Source: CAZVKN01 sp964627035
GTDB lineage: Bacteria; Electryoneota; AABM5-125-24; Hatepunaeales; Hatepunaeaceae
Reading direction: 5' to 3'
DNA length: 20,372 bases
Assembly (NCBI GenBank): GCA_964627035.1
Contig: CAZVKN010000045.1
Coordinates: 1 to 20,372, forward strand
Both the position numbers and the translations under genes were made by a program. Shown here one piece after another: positions 15,561 through 20,372 of this stretch (the stretch's first letter is position 1; each line of letters begins with the position of its first letter). A model generated the notes under the pieces. That model was not told the origin of the DNA, made no database searches, and saw only the letters and a list, made by a program, of their open reading frames with translations.

Positions 15561-15695
15561 AATTTAGAGAAGCCGGCTGCATTAATTCATCACGACAACG
15601 GCTATGATCTGTCCGGCAAACACCGTGAGATTTACCTCAGCGATCCTCGCTGGGCGGATAATGATAAGAAGATTAAGAGGGGGCAATATAAATGA
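15561..15695 (+). pseudogene. C-terminal remnant of a second GyrI-like gene
   Basis: This frame reads HHDNGYDLSGKHREIYLSDP and ends in TGA at 15693-15695. It closely matches the C-terminus of the intact GyrI-like protein upstream (HDNGYELSGKHHEVYLNDP), at both protein and DNA level. There is no start codon and the rest of the domain is absent, so it is a decayed tandem duplicate. Confidence 0.75.
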
Positions 15696-15776
15696 TTGCA
15701 GATAAATCGGAGTAGGATTGGGGACTACTCACATTCCCTCCACAGATATAAGCGTGCGAAATTACGACGGTGTATT

Positions 15777-16358
15777 TCAGAATTTAAACATCCCTCCCAC
15801 ACCTTTTGGGGATTGAGAAGATGGAGGAGGTTTTTGCACCACTCGCTTCGTAATTGTCGGTGGTCTGCCGAGTGATGGTTTTCGCGCGGAAGGTGCTGAT
15901 CGGTTCATCATTCGCGGTTTTGGAGACATAGGCATACCTGTGGCTCCTATGCTACCCATCTGCTCCTTCATCAATTTCGGAAGAACAACCATCACCTGTT
16001 TCTCAATATCCTCAGGAGATGGCATCATATCACGCATCATGTTCTGCTTTTCATCTTCACTCATATTCTTAATGAATCCCTCGAACATCTTCGGAAGCAT
16101 TTCTGACGCAAATTGCTGAGCCATTTCTGCAGTGAAGAAATTTGACATGAACCCCATTCTGTCTGATTCAGATGTGTAGTTGATCATCAGGTCAAACAGC
16201 TTGACTGACAGATCTTTCGCCAACAACATCTTCTCCTCGTCAGAAATATTGTTCAAAAACTTATCTGCCATCATATTCATGATCTCGACCTTCTCTTCAT
16301 GCTTTAACGCTATCATTCGGTTCATCATCTTATCCATGAACCATGTGACTATACTCAT
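15777..16358 (-). CDS. Methionine-rich helical protein, third gene of the encapsulin operon
   Basis: The 193-residue protein is not recognised. It has 28 Met (about 14.5%) and no Cys. Residues 1-135 look alpha-helical and amphipathic, with two similar acidic segments (ISDEEKMLLAKDL at about 38-50 and MSEDEKQNMMRDMM at 99-112). Residues about 140-193 are rich in Pro, Ser, Lys and Arg, look disordered, and end in GGMFKF. There is no signal peptide; residues 1-16 are Met-rich and amphipathic. Its ATG overlaps the cysteine desulfurase stop codon by one base (TAATG), and GGAGG sits 6 bases upstream, so translation is coupled. This ties it to the nanocompartment; the disordered basic tail could be a targeting sequence, or the protein could be an adaptor, methionine sulfur store or oxidant sink. 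Those roles are inference only. Confidence 0.75.
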   Translation of the reverse strand: MSIVTWFMDKMMNRMIALKHEEKVEIMNMMADKFLNNISDEEKMLLAKDLSVKLFDLMINYTSESDRMGFMSNFFTAEMAQQFASEMLPKMFEGFIKNMSEDEKQNMMRDMMPSPEDIEKQVMVVLPKLMKEQMGSIGATGMPMSPKPRMMNRSAPSARKPSLGRPPTITKRVVQKPPPSSQSPKGVGGMFKF

Positions 16359-19078
16359 TACTTACCTCCATTCAACGCTTTCTTTGCTTTGTAGATAGCC
16401 TTAACCAGTTCGTCAATATCACTTTTTGTATTATAAATCCCAAGTGATGGTCGCACTGTGCCCTCTACTCCATAATGCCGAATCGCAGGCTGAGCACAGT
16501 GGTGACCTGCCCTGACTGCTATCCCTTCATGATCCAGAAAAGTTCCGATCTCAGTCGGATCAAGTCCTTCAATCAAGAAGGAGATGGCTCCTGCTTTATT
16601 GGGAGCAGTTCCGATTAGACGCAAACCGGGAACCGAACCAAGTGCATTCATGCTATACTGCATCAGCTCGTGCTCAAACCTCTCGACATTTTCCATCCCG
16701 ATCTTGTTCAGGTAGTCAATCGCAGCTCCTAATCCAACAGCATCTGCGATATTGCCTGTTCCGGCTTCAAACTTTGCAGGTATGTCGGAGAACACGGTCT
16801 TTTCAAAAGTTACGTCTTCTATCATGCTTCCCCCGCCTTGCCAGGGTGGCATGGTCTCAAGCAACTCTCGCTTCCCGTACAGCACACCGATACCGGTTGG
16901 AGCGTACATTTTATGCCCGGAAAAGACCAGAAAATCACAGTTGATGTCATGAACTCTCACAGGCATATGCGGTAAAGATTGACAAGCATCAATCAGAACC
17001 TTCGCTCCGTGGCGATGAGCCAAATCTGTCATCTGCTTGACCGGATTAATAGTGCCCAATGCATTAGAAACGTGAGTGAATGCTGCAATCTTAGTCCTTT
17101 CATTCAATAGTTTTTCATACACTTCAAGATCAATTTCGCCGACATCGGTAAATGGGACTACTTTAATGATGGCGCCCTTCTCCTGTGCAAGAAATTGCCA
17201 TGGAACGATGTTTGAATGGTGCTCCATCTCGGTCAGCAGGATCTCATCACCTTTACCGATGTTTTTCCTACCGTAAGACTGCGCAACGAGATTGATCGCC
17301 TCAGTAGCTCCACGTACGAATACAATTTCCTTTTTAGACTCAGCTTTAATGAAAGCTTGTACCTTCTCTCTCGCCTCCTCGTAAGCATTTGTGGATCTGG
17401 CTGCAAGCGTGTGAGCACCACGGTGAACATTTGAGTTGTCGCGGTGATAGTACTCCTTGATCTTCTCAATCACGTCATGAGGTTTTTGTGACGTAGCAGC
17501 ACTATCAAGCCAAATCAACGGTTTACCATGCACATTTTGATTTAGTGCAGGAAAGTCTTTCTTGATTGGATAATCACCCTCACTCGAACTCTCTTGTTCC
17601 TCGATTGCTGCATCACCCTTATTGCCATAATGACTTGAAATGCTCGTGTCAAGTGTTGGCGCAAACGGCTTGATAAGAGTTCGGGCGATGCCCTCAACTA
17701 TCGGATGTTCCTTTTTCGGATCCATACGATCCCTTACTGTGGTGCTGACGGGATCGTCATCAGGAAACAGTGTCGGGACATCAAAGCTGAATCGTTCTGT
17801 AATTTTCTTAAGGTTTTCTACATTGAGATATTCTCCAACATCGTTATTTGATGAAGGATTTGACACCGTTTCGTTACTGGTGGGAAGCATGAAATGAGAA
17901 GATTCCGATTCGCCCTGCACCATCTCGTGCAGGTTAAATTGATCGTGAGTTGTTCCGACCTCTTCTGTTTCTTTGACAGGTGCAGCAGCGGACTCAATTC
18001 CGGTTGGTATCTGTTTGCCTGCCGGAAGGTCGTCACTGCTTCTGACACCCTTTAAAGCTCCTTCCGATGCATGTGGTGACTGCAATGCTCCCACATGACC
18101 CTGATCAGACGGCATTGACTCGCTTCCCTGAACATCTAACGGCTGTCCTGCTGAAGGCATCTGAGGCGATATGGTCGGAGTCAACACTTCCGATGGAGCT
18201 GCATTAGTCATTGATGGTGTGAATCCCTGAGGGTTTGACAAGGTCTCATCACTGCCGAATTCGGTCAGAACCGGGTCAGATCCCGAAATACCTGATGGTT
18301 TCATCAGTTTGCTCACATCTAACTCGACATCAGGAGTAAACGATCCCTGTTCCGATAGTCCCAAAGGAATACCGCCGGGATCAACTCCATCGGACGCTAT
18401 TGAGGAAGGATCGGTTTTTGTGTCCGGTATCTGCTTCAAACCGACCGTATCTTCAATTCCTCGCGTTCCCTGCAGCATGCTCTCGGAAGCAGGTGAGGAC
18501 TGAAGTGATTCCATTCCTTCTAAACTGAGGGACGATTCATTGATGACAGATGGCGCGACAAAATATGGATTAAAAGATTCAAACTGTTTCGGCTCCGGAG
18601 TGGTCGTCATGTCCATATCGGTGTCAATGACCTCACCGCCTATTGATGTAACAGGCTCGACCGCCGTTTCATCCATGTCGTCATAAGGTATCATTTTTTC
18701 GGGTGCATGTGGCGACACCATCGTTCCAACCTCTCCTGCATCATTTTCAGGTAAATCTCCAGTTGGAGTCAAACCTGATTCAGGTAAAGAAACATCCGCT
18801 ATTCCAGGAAAACTCGGATCGCTATATTCCCCTATCTGATTCATCCCAGGCATGGTTGGTTGCCCCATTCCATGTGTTAACGGCTGCAACGGTTCAGTTA
18901 CAGAATCAGTAACATCGACCGGCATATCCACTTCGGGTAAACCAATATCGGGAATGTCTTTAGGAACCTGAGAATATAAATCTTGAATGATCCTCGTTAA
19001 AGTAGCGTCGCTTAACTCTTCAGAAGGATCCTTACCGAGTGATTCAAGATTTGGTGCCCCTTTGTCGGGTGAATTCAT
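16358..19078 (-). CDS. sufS: SufS-type cysteine desulfurase, encapsulin cargo with giant disordered N-terminus
   Basis: The 906-residue protein has two parts. Residues about 501-906 are a complete group II (SufS-type) PLP cysteine desulfurase: K723 in SGHKMYAPTG binds PLP and C861 in RAGHHCAQPA takes the sulfur from L-cysteine as persulfide. Residues 1-500 are low-complexity, rich in Pro, Ser, Gly, Asp and Glu, and predicted disordered. Such arms load cysteine desulfurases into family 2 encapsulins, but are usually about half this length. A short helical motif near the start (DATLTRIIQDLYSQVP, 24-39) and another at about 417-440 are candidate shell-binding elements. Two 27-residue repeats lie at 192-218 and 332-358. 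The shell gene is upstream, separated by 59 bases with a hairpin; the Met-rich gene overlaps the stop. AGGT 7-8 bases before the ATG supports the start. Confidence 0.92.
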   Translation of the reverse strand: MNSPDKGAPNLESLGKDPSEELSDATLTRIIQDLYSQVPKDIPDIGLPEVDMPVDVTDSVTEPLQPLTHGMGQPTMPGMNQIGEYSDPSFPGIADVSLPESGLTPTGDLPENDAGEVGTMVSPHAPEKMIPYDDMDETAVEPVTSIGGEVIDTDMDMTTTPEPKQFESFNPYFVAPSVINESSLSLEGMESLQSSPASESMLQGTRGIEDTVGLKQIPDTKTDPSSIASDGVDPGGIPLGLSEQGSFTPDVELDVSKLMKPSGISGSDPVLTEFGSDETLSNPQGFTPSMTNAAPSEVLTPTISPQMPSAGQPLDVQGSESMPSDQGHVGALQSPHASEGALKGVRSSDDLPAGKQIPTGIESAAAPVKETEEVGTTHDQFNLHEMVQGESESSHFMLPTSNETVSNPSSNNDVGEYLNVENLKKITERFSFDVPTLFPDDDPVSTTVRDRMDPKKEHPIVEGIARTLIKPFAPTLDTSISSHYGNKGDAAIEEQESSSEGDYPIKKDFPALNQNVHGKPLIWLDSAATSQKPHDVIEKIKEYYHRDNSNVHRGAHTLAARSTNAYEEAREKVQAFIKAESKKEIVFVRGATEAINLVAQSYGRKNIGKGDEILLTEMEHHSNIVPWQFLAQEKGAIIKVVPFTDVGEIDLEVYEKLLNERTKIAAFTHVSNALGTINPVKQMTDLAHRHGAKVLIDACQSLPHMPVRVHDINCDFLVFSGHKMYAPTGIGVLYGKRELLETMPPWQGGGSMIEDVTFEKTVFSDIPAKFEAGTGNIADAVGLGAAIDYLNKIGMENVERFEHELMQYSMNALGSVPGLRLIGTAPNKAGAISFLIEGLDPTEIGTFLDHEGIAVRAGHHCAQPAIRHYGVEGTVRPSLGIYNTKSDIDELVKAIYKAKKALNGGK
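16365..16369 (-). promoter_or_regulatory. Shine-Dalgarno inside the cysteine desulfurase gene, driving the Met-rich gene
   Basis: GGAGG lies in the last codons of the desulfurase, 6 bases before an ATG that overlaps the stop as TAATG. This is the best ribosome site in the window and indicates termination-reinitiation coupling, which would tie the amount of Met-rich protein to that of the cargo. Confidence 0.8.
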
Positions 19079-19099
19079 AGATTCTACCTGTTATTGTAG

Positions 19100-19128
19100 T
19101 TACCGGGATCACTAACTAATCCCGGTAA
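19100..19128 (-). promoter_or_regulatory. Intercistronic hairpin between encapsulin shell and cargo genes
   Basis: TTACCGGGAT and ATCCCGGTAA form a perfect 10-base stem around a 9-base loop. It begins 10 bases after the shell stop codon and lies just before the cargo ribosome site. No T-run follows on the minus strand, so it is more likely a stabiliser of the upstream mRNA or a partial terminator than a full stop. Either would favour many shell subunits per cargo. Confidence 0.6.
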
Positions 19129-19137
19129 TCATGACAG

Positions 19138-20349
19138 TTAAGCCTTGTTTAAAGGATTGTACTCGTAGTAGTTACCGATTTCAACGTTTTCAAGAACTGC
19201 GAGAGCATCGTGAACCAAAGCGGCAACATTGAAATAATTTGAGACCAGATAGGAGGTAATTCCCTGGTTATCTATTCCCATATTCTTAATAGCCAGACTC
19301 GGTAGCTGTTCGTTCTCGATTCCCTGCTGTTGTAAACCGATGACTCCCTGCTCTTTTTCTCCGACACGTACAAGGATGATGTTGGTCTTTCCGAATGACA
19401 GCTCCCAATCCATCTGATTGTTAACCATAAGCTTGTCGCAAGGAATAAGTGGAACACCTCGCCATGAGATAAATGGTGAGCCGAACATCTGTACTGTCAC
19501 AGGTGGTACACCGCGGAATGTACATTCACGCTCAAATGCCGCAATCGCTTTTGGATGTGCCAGGAAGAATGCAGGCCATTTCCATACGTGGGTCAAAAGA
19601 TCATCCAGATCGTCAGGTGTCGGAGGACCGCTAACCGTCTGCAGTTTCTGAGACGGATGCACCACATTCAGCAGCCCGAAGTCAGGATTATTGATCATTT
19701 CCCATTCCTGAGCTTCCTTAACTTCCTCAATTGACAGCCTTAATTGCTCGCGCAGTTGGTTGACTTCTTTATTGTACAGATCTGTAACGCGTGTATGAAC
19801 CTTGACGACTGTCTGAACGATATTCAGCGGATATACTGTGGGGTTGGGATCATAATCTGCAAAGGTTTCGGGTAGATCAACCTCACCAACATGACCGGCT
19901 GACAGTTTAATCTTACTCTCACCGCTTTTGTTGACCTGTTCCCGTTCGATCATTCTTTGCTCTTCGACTGCCAGGATATGTCCTTTCAAATCTGGAAGAT
20001 TACTCATCAGTTTATCAAATGCAGCTCTATCAAGAGTAATAAACAGACACTCGCTAAGGGTTACGATCGTAGCGTTCCGTGGAATACCGTGAATTAACGC
20101 AGCCTCTCCGAAATGATCACCACTTGTCAGAATAGCTAATCGAAGCTTACGATTATTTGCCCCTACGGTGAAGACTTCGACTTTACCGCTGATGATCAGG
20201 TAGAACTTGTCACCTGCATCACCTTGATTGAAAACAGTTTCACCATAACCAAGATCTTCCGCTGAGAAGGAAGATGCGACTTCTTCCAGTTCTTCATCGG
20301 TGAGATTATTGCACATATCTAGTGTCATGTCAATCTTGTAAAGTCGCAT
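19138..20349 (-). CDS. Family 2B encapsulin shell protein with cyclic-nucleotide-binding domain
   Basis: Residues about 15-120 are a cNMP-binding domain with a full phosphate-binding cassette (FGEAALIHGIPRNAT, 80-94; E82 and R91 are the usual ligand contacts). Residues about 150-400 match the HK97-fold family 2 encapsulins (SrpI/MMPI-like): AGHVGEVDLP (151-160), VVKVHTRVTDLYN (181-193), SGPPTPDDLDDLL (240-252), FFLAHPKAIAAFERE (261-275), WRGVPLIPCDKL (296-307) and GVIGLQQQGI (335-344). Such proteins self-assemble into protein shells; the domain makes this family 2B. It heads the operon with the desulfurase cargo. No Shine-Dalgarno precedes the ATG at 20349, the frame stays open to the window edge, and the N-terminal arm that precedes the cNMP domain in known 2B shells is missing, so the true start may lie outside the window. 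A TATAAT (20362-20357) 7 bases before the ATG is the alternative hint of a leaderless start. Confidence 0.93.
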   Translation of the reverse strand: MRLYKIDMTLDMCNNLTDEELEEVASSFSAEDLGYGETVFNQGDAGDKFYLIISGKVEVFTVGANNRKLRLAILTSGDHFGEAALIHGIPRNATIVTLSECLFITLDRAAFDKLMSNLPDLKGHILAVEEQRMIEREQVNKSGESKIKLSAGHVGEVDLPETFADYDPNPTVYPLNIVQTVVKVHTRVTDLYNKEVNQLREQLRLSIEEVKEAQEWEMINNPDFGLLNVVHPSQKLQTVSGPPTPDDLDDLLTHVWKWPAFFLAHPKAIAAFERECTFRGVPPVTVQMFGSPFISWRGVPLIPCDKLMVNNQMDWELSFGKTNIILVRVGEKEQGVIGLQQQGIENEQLPSLAIKNMGIDNQGITSYLVSNYFNVAALVHDALAVLENVEIGNYYEYNPLNKA

Positions 20350-20372
20350 AATATTTATTATATTATCTTCAT

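Noticed and set aside
15710..15730. Hairpin GAGTAG/CTACTC as terminator of the encapsulin operon
   Set aside because: The stem is only 6 bases over a 9-base loop and no T-run follows on either strand.
19138..20349. CRP/FNR-type transcription regulator as the identity of the cNMP-domain protein
   Set aside because: There is no C-terminal helix-turn-helix; the remainder matches family 2 encapsulin shell motifs throughout.
1..20372. tRNA or rRNA genes, integrase or transposase
   Set aside because: No tRNA-like cloverleaf, rRNA core sequence or recombinase motif was recognised when reading both strands by eye.

Overview
The window is about 20.4 kb of bacterial chromosome of moderate GC content, with no rRNA, tRNA, CRISPR array or transposase. 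Two secreted proteins end in the beta-rich 'PNPFN...GxYxxRL' sorting domain typical of the Fibrobacteres-Chlorobi-Bacteroidetes (FCB) superphylum and its uncultured relatives. Together with the anaerobic redox genes and the many intergenic palindromes, this suggests an uncultured anaerobic FCB-group candidate phylum. That placement is an inference, not a taxonomic proof.

Layout, left to right. (1) 18-1838 (-) encodes a secreted protein with a cluster of heme-type CxxCH motifs. (2) 2002-5409 (-) encodes an 1135-residue membrane protein: a CPBP (CAAX-type) intramembrane protease fused to a degenerate second copy of itself. (3) 5565-10905 (+) is a redox locus with a strong promoter, a leader hairpin that looks like an attenuator, an HdrC-like protein, an HdrB-like protein, an unrelated methyltransferase-like gene, an iron-sulfur subunit and a fumarate-reductase-type flavoprotein with a likely terminator. 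The parts match a thiol:fumarate reductase or an MfrABE-type enzyme split into separate subunits. (4) 11375-13102 (+) encodes a YeiH-type (putative sulfate exporter family) membrane protein with a large hydrophilic insert. (5) 13293-15695 (+) holds a secreted sorting-domain protein, a GyrI-like ligand-binding protein, a small membrane protein, and the remnant of a second GyrI-like gene. (6) 20349-15777 (-) is a family 2B encapsulin operon: shell protein with a cyclic-nucleotide-binding domain, then a 906-residue SufS-type cysteine desulfurase with a disordered, internally repeated N-terminal region of about 500 residues, then a translationally coupled methionine-rich protein of unknown function (28 of 193 residues are Met, none Cys).

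The encapsulin operon is the standout. Family 2 shells with cysteine desulfurase cargo are known as sulfur nanocompartments. The combination here of a cNMP-binding shell, an unusually long cargo arm and a coupled Met-rich third protein is unusual, and the third protein may be an undescribed component.

A second theme is structural. Nearly every intergenic gap holds palindromic repeat elements, often two hairpins side by side that together form a larger imperfect palindrome. At least seven sequence families are present. Two families occur twice, and one copy is nested inside another element.
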